Of a stretch of DNA of 64,000 bases, positions 36,366 through 45,619 are shown piece by piece. The stretch spans positions 1,488,001 to 1,552,000 of the forward strand of contig NZ_CP016793.1 in NCBI RefSeq assembly GCF_001701025.1, given 5' to 3'. A program made the translations under genes and the position numbers. The notes under the pieces were generated by a model that saw only the letters and a program-made list of their open reading frames with translations, was not told where the DNA came from and did not search any database. Each line of letters opens with the position of its first letter. Within the stretch, counting starts at the first letter, position 1. Source of the DNA: Lentzea guizhouensis. Lineage in GTDB: Bacteria > Actinomycetota > Actinomycetes > Mycobacteriales > Pseudonocardiaceae.

Positions 36366-36824
36366 TCATGGGTCGATCGCGGTCACCCCGCGCTGCGGGT
36401 GTGCGCTGCCTTGCCCGTGCACTTGAAGCGACCCGATGCCGACGAGCCCGAGCAACTGGGTGGTCTGCGAGGCGGTCACGGTGACCGTGACGGTGTCGCC
36501 GGAGACGGTCACCGTGCCGGAGGCGCCCTCGGCGGCCAGGTGCGCCTGGGCGTTGGCGACCGCCTGGGCGGGCACGAGTTGCAGGGTGCCGTTGCCGCGG
36601 TAGGCGGTGAGGTCGATGGCCTGGGCCCCGGCGCGGGCGGCGGCCTCGGCCTGGCCGTTGGCCCGTACTTTTGCGGCCAGCGCGAGGCCACCGTCGAGGG
36701 TCAGGCCAGCCAAGGCCAGGATGCCGACGGTCAGCGCCAGGACGAACGCGGTCACGCGGCCCTCGTCTGCGCGCCACCACATGGACCACCGGCTGCGCCG
36801 GGCGTGGCAGCCTCGCCGGGTCAC
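36366..36824 (-). CDS. TadG-like pilus-associated protein
   Basis: 152 residues. One N-terminal membrane helix ([24 protein letters not shown]), a helix with [20 protein letters not shown] and a beta-rich end ([20 protein letters not shown]). This is the N-terminal TadG/Flp-assembly pattern seen with actinobacterial Tad pili. GTG start overlaps the stop of the upstream TadE-like gene. Confidence 0.7.
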   Translation of the reverse strand: MTRRGCHARRSRWSMWWRADEGRVTAFVLALTVGILALAGLTLDGGLALAAKVRANGQAEAAARAGAQAIDLTAYRGNGTLQLVPAQAVANAQAHLAAEGASGTVTVSGDTVTVTVTASQTTQLLGLVGIGSLQVHGQGSAHPQRGVTAIDP

Positions 36825-37360
36825 GTCTGGCTCCCGGTGTTCAGGGTCGACCGCCAGAGGTCCACGGGTTCGACCGAGGTCGCCGACAGGGTCTTGCCGC
36901 CGGGCACGCCGAGGATGAGCGCGTCGCCGAAGTCGACGGCGCAGGACACGGTCACGCTGACCGTGCCGCCGGGGCGCAGGCCACCGGTCGACGTGCTCAC
37001 CGACAGAGACGCGCACGTCACCCCCGCCGAGGACAGCGCGCTCGCGGCGGTCGACTGGGCCGCGGCGGTCGCGGCCGTCGGGGTGCGTTCGATGCTCGCG
37101 GCGCGGGCAGCCTGGTGGGCGGCGTCGTCGATGCGGATCCGCGCGTCCACCCCTCGGTGGATGACCACGCCGACGAACACCAGCAGCATGACCAGGAACG
37201 GCGCGGCGATGGTGACTTCGGCGGCCACCGAGCCGTCATCAGCACGCCACCAGGCCGCCCACCCCCGCCGACCGGGGCGCACGCGGCTGTGACGCCGTCC
37301 GGGGGACGTGACGGGCGTGCGGGGCGGCGTCGTCCCCGATGACATCATCTGCGGTGTCAT
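36821..37360 (-). CDS. TadE-like pseudopilin, copy 1
   Basis: 179 residues. After a basic leader comes [21 protein letters not shown], the TadE motif with Glu at position 5 of the helix, followed by [17 protein letters not shown] and a beta-rich extracellular part with two cysteines. Minor pilin or assembly factor processed by the prepilin peptidase. An in-frame second ATG at 37348 is possible. Confidence 0.75.
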   Translation of the reverse strand: MTPQMMSSGTTPPRTPVTSPGRRHSRVRPGRRGWAAWWRADDGSVAAEVTIAAPFLVMLLVFVGVVIHRGVDARIRIDDAAHQAARAASIERTPTAATAAAQSTAASALSSAGVTCASLSVSTSTGGLRPGGTVSVTVSCAVDFGDALILGVPGGKTLSATSVEPVDLWRSTLNTGSQT

Positions 37361-37366
37361 CGCGGG

Positions 37367-37816
37367 TCACCCGCTCGCCAGGTCGGGGACGAAACGTTCG
37401 ACGGGCCCGACGGCCTCGGCGTGCACAGGCAGGCTCAGGAACGGCACGACCGACGTCGCGGTGCCGCTGACCCGTACCGAGGCCGAGGCGGCGTTGCGAT
37501 CCGAGGCGACGGTGGAGCCGGTGAGCGGGCCGCTCGCGAGCTGGTCGAGCAGTTGCCGCGCGCTGGACGTGCCAGCCGCGGCGGTCCCGTTCTGGGACCG
37601 TGCCACCGCGAGTCCCTGCGAGGCGGCGGCTTGGGCGATGTGGGTGGCGTGCGACCAGAGCGCGAACTGAACGATGGCCAGCAGCATCAGCAACAGCAGC
37701 GGGGTGGCGATGACCAGTTCCGCGCTGACCGAGCCCCGATCACCGCGCAGCGCTCGACGGACCCGACGCCATCCGGCGCGAGTCGTTGGTGACCGCTTGC
37801 TGTGCTTGTGGCTCAT
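37367..37816 (-). CDS. TadE-like pseudopilin, copy 2
   Basis: 149 residues. Basic N-terminus, then RGSVSAELVIATPLLLLMLLAIVQFALW with the conserved Glu, then ATHIAQAAASQGLAVARSQ. Same family as the next gene downstream. Weak ribosome site; it follows the Flp-like gene by five bases so translation is probably coupled. Confidence 0.75.
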   Translation of the reverse strand: MSHKHSKRSPTTRAGWRRVRRALRGDRGSVSAELVIATPLLLLMLLAIVQFALWSHATHIAQAAASQGLAVARSQNGTAAAGTSSARQLLDQLASGPLTGSTVASDRNAASASVRVSGTATSVVPFLSLPVHAEAVGPVERFVPDLASG

Positions 37817-37821
37817 GGGGA

Positions 37822-38010
37822 TCACATGGTGATGCCGTTGGCCTTCTCGGTGACCTTCGCGATGACGATCGCGATCACCGCGAGCGCAGCCACCACGAGC
37901 AGCGCGGTCACCAGGACGGCTTCGGTCGAGTACCCGGCCTCCGGCTGGCGGCGCAGCTCCTCCCACCGAGCCTGTACCACTGTCCACAATGCCTCCACTT
38001 GTGTACGCAT
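37822..38010 (-). CDS. Flp-type pilin-like small protein
   Basis: 62 residues with the layout of type IVb (Flp) pilins: basic N-terminal segment, a Gly-containing cleavage region (EAGYSTEAVL), then one long hydrophobic helix and a short tail. The Glu lies four or five residues after the glycine depending on the cleavage site. Likely the major shaft subunit. Confidence 0.65.
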   Translation of the reverse strand: MRTQVEALWTVVQARWEELRRQPEAGYSTEAVLVTALLVVAALAVIAIVIAKVTEKANGITM

Positions 38011-38060
38011 CGTGTTGTCCTCCCTTGTCGTTCACGTCCGGTCGTTGTCCGCGCGATGGT

Positions 38061-38963
38061 TCACAGTCCATTAAGGACCTGCGTGAGTGCGGGGTAGGCG
38101 ATGAAGGCCAGGAATCCGAGGAATAGAGCCATCACCGGCAGGCTCATGCGTTCGGTGGCGGCTTGGGCGTCGCCCTCGGCTTCGGTGATCTGGTGGGTGC
38201 GCAGCGCTCCGGCCTTGGCGGCCAGGGAGGTACGGACCTTGGCGCCCTCGGTGCCGGCCAAGCTGACCGACGCGGCCAGCTCGGCGAGCTCGGTCACGTC
38301 GAGTTCCTCGCCGAGCTGGCGCAGCGTCGCCCACGGGGTCGTGCGGGTGAGGCGGGCGGTGTCCAGGGCGCGGCGGATCTGCTCGAATGCCCACCCTCGT
38401 CCGATGTCGACCGAGTCGCCCAGCGCGCTGTCGACCCCTGCTCCTCCGGCCAGGGTGATCCACACCAGGTCCAGGTAGGCGGAAAGCGCGTGGCGGAACC
38501 CAGTGCGCAGCTTCGCGGCTTCGGAGCGGGCCTGCAGGTCCGGTAGGACGAACCCGACGGCCGCCAGGACGAGGCCGGCGATGATCGGGAACTCGAAGCC
38601 GGGTCCGAGCCCTGCCACGGTCAGGACCACGGTCAGCAGGACGGGTAGCAGCAGTCCGGCAACGGTGAGGGTGGCCTTCTCCGCCAGATGGGTCGAGGTC
38701 GAACGGCCGATGACCGCCAAGTCCTTGGCCAGGCGCGGGCCGGGGAGCCCCAACGCGCGCAAGGGGGCGACGGCGGGGCGGCCGAGCCGGGCGGCCCAGC
38801 CGGTGTCGTCGGTGGCGAGGATGGGTGCCGGAGCGGGTGGGGCGGTGGCGTGGGCCAGGACCGCGCCGAGGGCCGGTCGTGGCGGGAACAGGTAGACCGC
38901 CAAGGCCCACAGGCCGATTCCGGATCCGATGCCCAGGGCGATGTAGGTGATCATGGTGTTCAC
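38061..38963 (-). CDS. tadC: TadC-like pilus assembly membrane protein
   Basis: 300 residues with the type II secretion F domain and several membrane helices (ATLTVAGLLLPVLLTVVLTV, IIAGLVLAAVGFVLP, LPVMALFLGFLAFIAYPAL). It carries RTGFRHALSAYLDLVWITLAGG, typical of TadC. Platform protein for the pilus motor, partner of TadB. GTG at 38963 overlaps the tadB stop (GTGA) and has GAGG upstream. Confidence 0.88.
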   Translation of the reverse strand: MNTMITYIALGIGSGIGLWALAVYLFPPRPALGAVLAHATAPPAPAPILATDDTGWAARLGRPAVAPLRALGLPGPRLAKDLAVIGRSTSTHLAEKATLTVAGLLLPVLLTVVLTVAGLGPGFEFPIIAGLVLAAVGFVLPDLQARSEAAKLRTGFRHALSAYLDLVWITLAGGAGVDSALGDSVDIGRGWAFEQIRRALDTARLTRTTPWATLRQLGEELDVTELAELAASVSLAGTEGAKVRTSLAAKAGALRTHQITEAEGDAQAATERMSLPVMALFLGFLAFIAYPALTQVLNGL

Positions 38964-39874
38964 TCCTGCCTCGCGGTGACGAGGACCTGTGCCGGGCGGG
39001 TTGCCGGGTCCTGCTCGGCGGTGGAAAGGAAGCGGTCGGGCTGGGCGACGCGGGCGATGCGGTTCAGCCACGCGAATCCGGCGGCGAACAGCGCTCCGAT
39101 GCCCAGCAGCACGATCTGTCCGGCGGCGCTGTCGTAGGCGCCCATGTAGTTGCGGTTGAGCAGCACCACGGCGACGGCGAAGGCCAGGGTGGTGCCGACG
39201 ATGACGCGCACCGAGGTGCGGGTGCGGGCGCGGCCGGCCTCGACGCGCATCCGCATCGAGGCTTGCCCGCGGGCGGCGTCGGCCAGCGACCCGAGCAGTT
39301 CAGCGAGCTGGCGGGTCTGTTGTTCGGCGGCCAGCAGTAGGGCGGCGATGACCAGATCCCCGACCGGGTCGTCCAGGCGTTCGCCGAGTCGCCGTAAGGC
39401 GGGTGCGAGCCGGTCGCCGTTCTCGATCCCGGCGGCGAGCTCGCCGACCTCACCGCGGATGGCCGTCGGCGCCAGCGGCGCTGTGGCGAGGATGGCCTGC
39501 TCAAGCCCGGCTGCGGCCGACAGGGTGTCCCGCAGCATCTCGGTCCAGGTGGCGACGGCCTCGATCCGCGCGACTCGGCGGGCGTGTTCGGGGTCGCGGC
39601 CGAGCACCCTGGGCAGCGCCCAGGCGGCGAGGCCAGCCAGGACGGCGCCGACGACCCAGCCGGTGAGCAGACCGGTCACCACTCCGGCGGTCATGGCCAA
39701 CGCGATCCGCAGGCTGCGGTGCTGGTCCACGGTCCCGGCCGCGCGGGTCCGGGTGCGGCGCTGACGCCGTGGGTCGGTGCCACGCCAGCCGAGGACCACC
39801 AGCAGCAGGCCGAGCCCGGTGCCGACACCGAGCAACGCCGCCGCGGCCGTTGTGGGGCTGAGGGTGATGTTCAC
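38960..39874 (-). CDS. tadB: TadB-like pilus assembly membrane protein
   Basis: 304 residues, F-domain protein with N- and C-terminal helix pairs and the conserved central part (EMLRDTLSAAAGLEQAILAT, RLAPALRRLGERLDDPVGD). Forms the inner platform with TadC. GTG start overlaps the tadA stop. Normal length for the family. Confidence 0.88.
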   Translation of the reverse strand: MNITLSPTTAAAALLGVGTGLGLLLVVLGWRGTDPRRQRRTRTRAAGTVDQHRSLRIALAMTAGVVTGLLTGWVVGAVLAGLAAWALPRVLGRDPEHARRVARIEAVATWTEMLRDTLSAAAGLEQAILATAPLAPTAIRGEVGELAAGIENGDRLAPALRRLGERLDDPVGDLVIAALLLAAEQQTRQLAELLGSLADAARGQASMRMRVEAGRARTRTSVRVIVGTTLAFAVAVVLLNRNYMGAYDSAAGQIVLLGIGALFAAGFAWLNRIARVAQPDRFLSTAEQDPATRPAQVLVTARQE

Positions 39875-41352
39875 GGTCCCCACCAGCCCTCGGGGTTTTC
39901 CATCACGCCGGGGTCGAAGCCGACGTCGACCAGGTCGTCGAGGGTGTCGCCGCGCAGCGCTCCCGCCACGGGGCGCGCGCGGCGGTCGGGACCGGGGCGG
40001 TAGACCTCGTTGGAGATCACCTGCGGGCCGTCGGCGCCGACGACCTCGCGGATCGAGGACACGACACGGGTGCGGCGGTCCTCGGCGCGGGCCAGGTGCA
40101 CCACGAAGTGCACCGCCGAGGCGACCAGCAGGTTCGTCGCCTCCAGCGGGAGCCGCTCGACACCCTGGGCGGCATAAGAGGCGAGACGGGTGAACGCGAT
40201 CCGCGAACTGGAGGCGTGCAGGGTAGCCATCGAGCCGTCATTGCCCTGGGACATGGCGTTGCACATCGGGATGACCTCGGGACCACGGATCTCACCCACG
40301 ATCACCCGGTCCGGGCTCATCCGCAGACCCCACCGCACGAGTTCGGCCTGGCTGATCGCACCCGCTCCCTCGACGTTGGCTTCGCGCGCCTGGAAGGCGG
40401 TCACGTCGGCGTGGATGTCCGGGTCGTGGTCCAACCCGAGTTCGAAGGCGTCCTCGATGGTGACGATGCGCTCCAACGGGTCCATCTCGCTGGCCAACGC
40501 GCGCAGCAAGGTGGTCTTGCCCGCGCCGGTACCGCCGGTGATCAAGACGTTCTTGCGGGCCTTGACCAGCGCTCGCAAGAACTGCTCCAGGCCGGGATCG
40601 ACGGTGCCTCGGCGGCGCAGCTCTGGAAGGGTGACGGTGAGGTAGCCGTGGCGGCGGATCGACAGCGCGGTCACGCCCCCGGCGGTCAGACCCATCACCG
40701 CGAACAGCCGCTCCCCGCCGGGGAGCTGGAGGTTGACCGCCGGGGAGCCCTGGTCGAACCGCCGCTCCTGGCTGCTCGCGCGGGCGGCGAGCAACCGCAC
40801 CAGGTCGGTCAGCTCCTCATTCGAGCCCGCGATCGGCCCGACCGGGGCGCGGCGGCCGTCGTTGTACTGGACGAACACCCGGTCGAAGCGGTTGGCGTTG
40901 ATCGTCTCCACCATCGGGTCGTCCAGCAGCGGCTGGAGCCCGGCCATGCCGAACAGCTCGTTGACGACCTCCCCGACGACCCGCTGCTCGACCTCACGCG
41001 GCAGCAGCTGCCGGCCGGCGGCCAGCTCGTTCTCGGTATGCACCCGCAGCGCCTCGTCGAGGATGCCGCGCGCCAGCTCGCGCCGGGCCTCGCGAGTGGC
41101 GGTCGTCCCGGTGCGGTCCTGCTGATCGGCAACCCGCTGCGGCAGCTCGGCGTTCAACCGCTCCCGCAGGTGTTGCCGCAGCCGCGTCGTGGCGGCCGAC
41201 AGGTCAGCGGTGTCCTCGTCGGTGCCCCATCCCAGCGGCGGCACACCAGTATCTGTACCTGGTGCGGCGCTACCGAACGGGGCCGATCCGGGCTGCTGTT
41301 GGTGGGGGCGCAGAGGCACCGGCGCCGGGTACTGGTTGCTCGGGTACGTCAC
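39871..41352 (-). CDS. tadA: TadA/CpaF-type pilus assembly ATPase
   Basis: 493-residue secretion ATPase that drives Flp pilus assembly. It has the CpaF N-terminal domain, Walker A GGTGAGKTT, the Asp box VTIEDAFELGL, RMSPDRVIVGEIRGPE and the His box MATLHASS. Complete and unbroken. GTG start overlaps the tadZ-like stop. The Pro/Gln-rich first 40 residues are disordered. Confidence 0.93.
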   Translation of the reverse strand: MTYPSNQYPAPVPLRPHQQQPGSAPFGSAAPGTDTGVPPLGWGTDEDTADLSAATTRLRQHLRERLNAELPQRVADQQDRTGTTATREARRELARGILDEALRVHTENELAAGRQLLPREVEQRVVGEVVNELFGMAGLQPLLDDPMVETINANRFDRVFVQYNDGRRAPVGPIAGSNEELTDLVRLLAARASSQERRFDQGSPAVNLQLPGGERLFAVMGLTAGGVTALSIRRHGYLTVTLPELRRRGTVDPGLEQFLRALVKARKNVLITGGTGAGKTTLLRALASEMDPLERIVTIEDAFELGLDHDPDIHADVTAFQAREANVEGAGAISQAELVRWGLRMSPDRVIVGEIRGPEVIPMCNAMSQGNDGSMATLHASSSRIAFTRLASYAAQGVERLPLEATNLLVASAVHFVVHLARAEDRRTRVVSSIREVVGADGPQVISNEVYRPGPDRRARPVAGALRGDTLDDLVDVGFDPGVMENPEGWWGP

Positions 41353-42251
41353 GACGCCTGCCCTCCCTGCTGGTCGCGGCGATCGGTCGCGGGGCCAGGC
41401 GCGACGCGCACGCCGTTGGACGAGACCGCGCCGGGTGGCACACCCGGAACCGAGCGCAGAACCGGGACCTGCGCCACCGGCTCAGCGGGCCGGGGCTGAC
41501 TCTGGCTGGCCGGTGGGCGCTCGCGAGTGGCGAGTTCGGTGGCGACCCGGTGGGCAAAGCGGCCGAGCGCCGAATGCGCGGGGCCGCTGCGACCCCAGCG
41601 CAGCTTGTTCGGCCGCCCGCACAGCACGGCCGCGCCGCTCGGGTCGTCGGGCACGCGCCCTAGCGGCGGCACGCCGAGTTCGCGGGCGACCTCGGCAGTG
41701 GAGTAGCCCTCGCCCACCAGCAGCAGAACCGGGTTCGGGCTCCAGCGGCCGACGGTGGGCAGCCGGCGCGGCAGGTGTGCGAGGTCGTCGGCGTGAGCCC
41801 GCGACAGCAGCACGATCGCGTCGGAGGCTCGCACGATCGGCAGAGCGGGCGAGCCGGGGTCCACACGCCCGCAGTCGACGATGACCACCGTGCCCGGCTG
41901 GTTGGCCGCCGCCCGCAGCACCCCCAGGCCGCTGGTCGGGTCGGGAGCCAAGGCCGACAGCGCCGCGCGGGCCTGATCAGCATCGGGTGGGGCGGCGATC
42001 ACCGGCAGGCCGCCGGGAAGCTGCTGGGTATGCCGCCACACCAGATCGGCTTCGCCGCCACGGCGCGCGGCGGCGGCCAGGCTCACCAGGCCCGGTGTCG
42101 AGGACAGCGAGAACCGCAGGCCGAGATCGCCACCGGAAGGATCGGCCTCGACCACCAGGGCACGTGCCGGAGCAGGCCAGCGGGCAGCCAAGGCCACGGC
42201 CAGCGTGGTGGCGCCCGGTGAGCCTTTCAGGGACAGGACCGAGATCAACAT
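41349..42251 (-). CDS. TadZ/CpaE-like MinD-type protein
   Basis: 300 residues. Begins MLISVLSLKGSPGATTLAVALA with a variant deviant Walker A (KGSPGATT), then VVEADPSGGDLG and VVIVDCGRVD. It fits the ParA/MinD-like TadZ group that places the pilus machine at a cell site. The lysine of the second Walker position is replaced, so ATP hydrolysis may be weak. The ATG overlaps the upstream stop by one base. Confidence 0.8.
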   Translation of the reverse strand: MLISVLSLKGSPGATTLAVALAARWPAPARALVVEADPSGGDLGLRFSLSSTPGLVSLAAAARRGGEADLVWRHTQQLPGGLPVIAAPPDADQARAALSALAPDPTSGLGVLRAAANQPGTVVIVDCGRVDPGSPALPIVRASDAIVLLSRAHADDLAHLPRRLPTVGRWSPNPVLLLVGEGYSTAEVARELGVPPLGRVPDDPSGAAVLCGRPNKLRWGRSGPAHSALGRFAHRVATELATRERPPASQSQPRPAEPVAQVPVLRSVPGVPPGAVSSNGVRVAPGPATDRRDQQGGQAS

Positions 42252-42961
42252 CAGCGACCCCCAGCAGAGAGCATCACGATCGACAACTGACCGGCCGGCA
42301 CCGCGGCGACCTGGCGGGCGGCGGCCTCGGACAACTGCACCGACACCACGGTGTTCTGGTCGTTCGCCGGGGTGGTCACGCTGGTCACCACCGCAGGCCA
42401 GACCGTGCCACCATCGGCGGGCGGACTGGTCGCGGTTCCGGCCTGGCCGGGCACGAACACCACCGACACCCGCGCTCCCGGACCGACCTCCGCAGGGAAC
42501 TGGCCGGGTTTGAGCGCGAGGGCGGCGATGGCCTGCCCGCTCGTCGGGACCGCAGCGCCGCCAACGGCGTCCGGGGTCAGCAGCGCCCCGGCCGACAAGC
42601 TGGTGGCCATCGGCCTGCCGACCACGGTGGCCGCCTGATCCGCACCGACGACCGCGACACCGGGGTCGACCGCGACGTTGACCTGCCGCAGGTCCTGCGT
42701 GGTCAGCACGTGCCCTACCGGCACGCCGCGAGCCAGCGCGAGCACGGCCTGCCGATCCCCGGAGTTCAGCGAGATCAGCACGAAGCCACCCACGCACGCC
42801 AGGACGAGCAGCACGCCGAGCAGCAGGTACGGCACGCTGCGGCGGCGCCCTGTGGTGCGCAACCGCGAGGCGGAAGGCTTCTTGCCGTCGTTGATCCAGG
42901 GGCCGTTGGCCGTGCTCATGGCTCGGTCGGGGTCGGGCCGGATCGTGGTGTTGGTGCTCAC
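42251..42961 (-). CDS. CpaB/RcpC-like SAF-domain protein
   Basis: 236 residues. One N-terminal helix (YLLLGVLLVLACVGGFVLISL), then a SAF domain (VLALARGVPVGHVLTTQDL) and a C-terminal beta region as in CpaB/RcpC pilus-assembly proteins. GTG at 42961 was chosen because GGAGGT lies six bases upstream; an ATG at 42982 lacks one. First of the core tad genes. Confidence 0.8.
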   Translation of the reverse strand: MSTNTTIRPDPDRAMSTANGPWINDGKKPSASRLRTTGRRRSVPYLLLGVLLVLACVGGFVLISLNSGDRQAVLALARGVPVGHVLTTQDLRQVNVAVDPGVAVVGADQAATVVGRPMATSLSAGALLTPDAVGGAAVPTSGQAIAALALKPGQFPAEVGPGARVSVVFVPGQAGTATSPPADGGTVWPAVVTSVTTPANDQNTVVSVQLSEAAARQVAAVPAGQLSIVMLSAGGR

Positions 42962-43085
42962 GCCGGTACCTCCAAAAGGCATGGGGGTAGTGCGCCGCGT
43001 CGCCAGAGGATGCTCAGCGAGCGGAACAGGTGGTCATCGCTTTGTGGGCTAGGAAGTGGTGCCTCGCGGGGAGGCAGTGGCGGGG

Positions 43086-44102
43086 TCAGCCGCCGCCGTT
43101 GTTGAGAGCCTGCGATTCCGCCACGCGGAAGGTCGCGTTGCCCGTCGTGGTCATGTCCGGGAACGTCCCGCCCTGGCCCGCACCGGACCAGGTCACGGTC
43201 CAGTGCACGGTCGCCGTCACCGGGTACGCCTGCCCTGGTTGGCTCGCTGACGATCGGCGGTAGACGTGGCCGCAATCCGGCGATGGCGCTTTGGGATCTG
43301 TGCCTGCCTTGTAGGGCGTTCCGGCGCCGGTGCAGGTGACGGTCGAGCCGTCGCCCATCGCCCAGGTCACGGAGGTCGGCGTCGCGACCGCCGTCACCGA
43401 CACGCCGGGAACCGCGGCGGTGGCCGAGACCGGTCCCCAGCCGCCAGACAGCCACATCCAGGTCGGCAGGTTCACCAATTGGTCGCCGGCCGGGTTCGCC
43501 GCGATTGACGGCGAGGGCAGTCGGAGCTGCTTGCGGGCCATCTGCGCGAGCTCGGCGGGTGAGGGCAACAGGGCCGCGCCGGGCTGCTGTCCGTCGGCGA
43601 TCCATACCGGTGGCCGGTAGAGCCCATCCGTGACGCCTTCAGTGGTGCACTTCCACACGTACCACGCGCCCGGCCCCTGACCCGGCTGCGCCGCTTGGGC
43701 ACGAAACGCTGTCGGCCGGAACACCGCGGCGTGGACCACGCCACCATTGGCTGTTGGCGGCTTGTAGGAGGCGGTGACCACGCCACCGGCTGGCGGCTGG
43801 TAGTCACTCTTCACATACGAGCAACTCGCCAGGTTCGAGTCACCGCCGACGATGGTGTCGCCAGGGTTGGTCGGCTTCCCGCTGCCAGGGTTGTTGCCGG
43901 TCCCAGGACGGCCGGGATTGTTGCCATGTCCAGGGTTGCCGGGTCGTCCGTTATTGCCGTTGTTGCCAGCTCCCAGCTCGCACGCCGGGGTGGGAACCTG
44001 ACTGCAATTCGTGTTTCCCCAGCCGCCATCGGCCAGGGCGGGAGCTGCGAGACCGAGCAGGCTTGCAGCGACGATTCCGGTGATGGTCGCAAAACGTCGC
44101 AT
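43086..44102 (-). CDS. Secreted protein with N-rich repeat region
   Basis: 338 residues with a clear signal peptide ending APALADGG. Next comes a low-complexity stretch of Gly/Asn/Pro (NNGNNGRPGNPGHGNNPG), then a domain with WTV and CTGAGTPY strands. Similar exported proteins stand beside Tad loci in actinobacteria; function unknown, perhaps surface adhesion. ATG 44102 chosen; a GTG at 44111 overlaps the upstream stop. Confidence 0.65.
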   Translation of the reverse strand: MRRFATITGIVAASLLGLAAPALADGGWGNTNCSQVPTPACELGAGNNGNNGRPGNPGHGNNPGRPGTGNNPGSGKPTNPGDTIVGGDSNLASCSYVKSDYQPPAGGVVTASYKPPTANGGVVHAAVFRPTAFRAQAAQPGQGPGAWYVWKCTTEGVTDGLYRPPVWIADGQQPGAALLPSPAELAQMARKQLRLPSPSIAANPAGDQLVNLPTWMWLSGGWGPVSATAAVPGVSVTAVATPTSVTWAMGDGSTVTCTGAGTPYKAGTDPKAPSPDCGHVYRRSSASQPGQAYPVTATVHWTVTWSGAGQGGTFPDMTTTGNATFRVAESQALNNGGG

Positions 44103-44104
44103 GA

Positions 44105-44743
44105 TCAACACGTCCCCACGTCGTGTACGCCGAAGTCGGACACCTTCCAGGAGCCGTCAGACTGCTTCTCGACGATGGCGTTGATCGTCTGGCGTCCTCC
44201 CGGCTCTTTGTCAGCGAGTTGGCCGTTGTCCGCGCGGTACTTCAACCAATTCGTCGAGTCTCCGCAGTCGGAAACAATGATCTTCTTCGGCTCACCGGCC
44301 GGTTCCGTCGAGGAGACGGTCGGGTTCAGCACCGGCTCACCCTTGGTGACCAGGCCGTTGTAGTGATCGGCGTACAGTCCGCGCGACATGTTCGTCAGCG
44401 CCACGCCCGTCGCGTGCTGCCCCAGCTTCGAGGATTGCCAGTCGGATGTACGCCCGGCCTCGACGAAGTCTTGCCACATTCCCCGGTAGGCGGCCAAGGC
44501 ATCGTTCTTCGCCTTGTCGGCTGCGGACGCCGTCGTGCTTGGCGCCGAGGACGGCTCTTGCGGTGGCTGCGTCGTGCTGGCGCCGGTCCCCGGCGAGCCG
44601 CTGGAGCTACACGCGGCCAAGGCGAGCGTCGCCGCCGCGAAGATCCCCAGTACGACACGTCCGCCCTGTACGCGGAAGGTCTTCCCCCCTACCACAGGTG
44701 CACCCCCAGACTTCCGTAACGATCGTCTTGTGTCTCGTGACAC
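44105..44743 (-). CDS. Lipoprotein, unknown function
   Basis: 212 residues. Lipobox LALAACSSS gives a lipid-anchored Cys. A Ser/Thr/Pro linker follows, then a domain with AYRGMWQDFVEAGRT and DCGDSTNWLKY near the end. Lies upstream of the secreted protein and close to the divergent prepilin peptidase. GTG start at 44743 is the best available, with moderate confidence. Confidence 0.6.
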   Translation of the reverse strand: MSRDTRRSLRKSGGAPVVGGKTFRVQGGRVVLGIFAAATLALAACSSSGSPGTGASTTQPPQEPSSAPSTTASAADKAKNDALAAYRGMWQDFVEAGRTSDWQSSKLGQHATGVALTNMSRGLYADHYNGLVTKGEPVLNPTVSSTEPAGEPKKIIVSDCGDSTNWLKYRADNGQLADKEPGGRQTINAIVEKQSDGSWKVSDFGVHDVGTC

Positions 44744-44959
44744 TCACCACGTCTACACCACGGACCCCCACCGACTGCAAAGTCGGGAAGCACTGACTTT
44801 GAAGTCGGTATGACATCCACTCACGAAGATTCACTCGATCGGTCTACTTCGGTCACTCTGCGGGTCGTCGCGAGGTAACACTTAGAGCAAGGGATGCTGC
44901 CTTTTGGGGGCGAAAGATGTGTCGATGTTGCTACGAAGGGTGATAAGAGGTGAGGGCGC

Positions 44960-45601
44960 TTGACCTCGCCAACATTGATCATTTCGTGGACCGCACTCGG
45001 CGTGTTGGTTGGAAGCGCACTCGGACTGCTGACTCGAAAGCTGCCGCACTACCGGAGACTCAGCCGCTGGAGCTGGACAGCGGCAGCAGCGCTCACCGGG
45101 CTGCTGTTCACAGCGCTGGCCTGGCGGATGGACTCGAGCGTCGCCTTGCTGGCCTACAGCTACCTGGCGGCCGTGCTGGTCCCGCTCGCGATGGTGGATC
45201 TGGCCGAGCAGCGCCTTCCCGGCGTGGTGGTGCTGCCCAGCTACCTGGTGCTTGCCGTCGCCTTCGGCGTGGACGCCGTGCTTTACGCGAACTACGACAA
45301 CCTGCTGCGGTCGGTGGCCGGCATGGTCGTCCTCGCTGCGGCCTACCTCGGCCTCGCACTCGCGGTCGGCGGGCTCGGTGCTGGCGACGTCAAGCTCGCC
45401 GGTCTCCTGGGGCTCGCGCTCGGTTGGTGGAGCTGGACGGCGCTGTTCACTGGGACGTTTCTGGGATGGCTGCTCGCAGCAGTTGTTCGGGTCGCGCTCA
45501 GGACGACCGGCCGTGCTGAACGGGACGACCCGATGCCGCTCGGCCCCTTCCTCGCGCTGGGTGCCGTAGCGACCGTCATGTTGAACGCGACTGGCTCATA
45601 G
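44960..45601 (+). CDS. Prepilin peptidase (A24 family)
   Basis: 213-residue polytopic membrane aspartyl protease that matures the Flp and TadE-like pilins. The two catalytic aspartates are visible in MVDLAEQRLPG and in GAGDVKLAG (the GxGD motif). About six membrane helices. TTG start after GAGGTGAGGG. Divergent from the lipoprotein gene, completing the tad locus. Confidence 0.9.
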   Translation: MTSPTLIISWTALGVLVGSALGLLTRKLPHYRRLSRWSWTAAAALTGLLFTALAWRMDSSVALLAYSYLAAVLVPLAMVDLAEQRLPGVVVLPSYLVLAVAFGVDAVLYANYDNLLRSVAGMVVLAAAYLGLALAVGGLGAGDVKLAGLLGLALGWWSWTALFTGTFLGWLLAAVVRVALRTTGRAERDDPMPLGPFLALGAVATVMLNATGS

Positions 45602-45619
45602 CGCATGAGAGCGTGCTGG

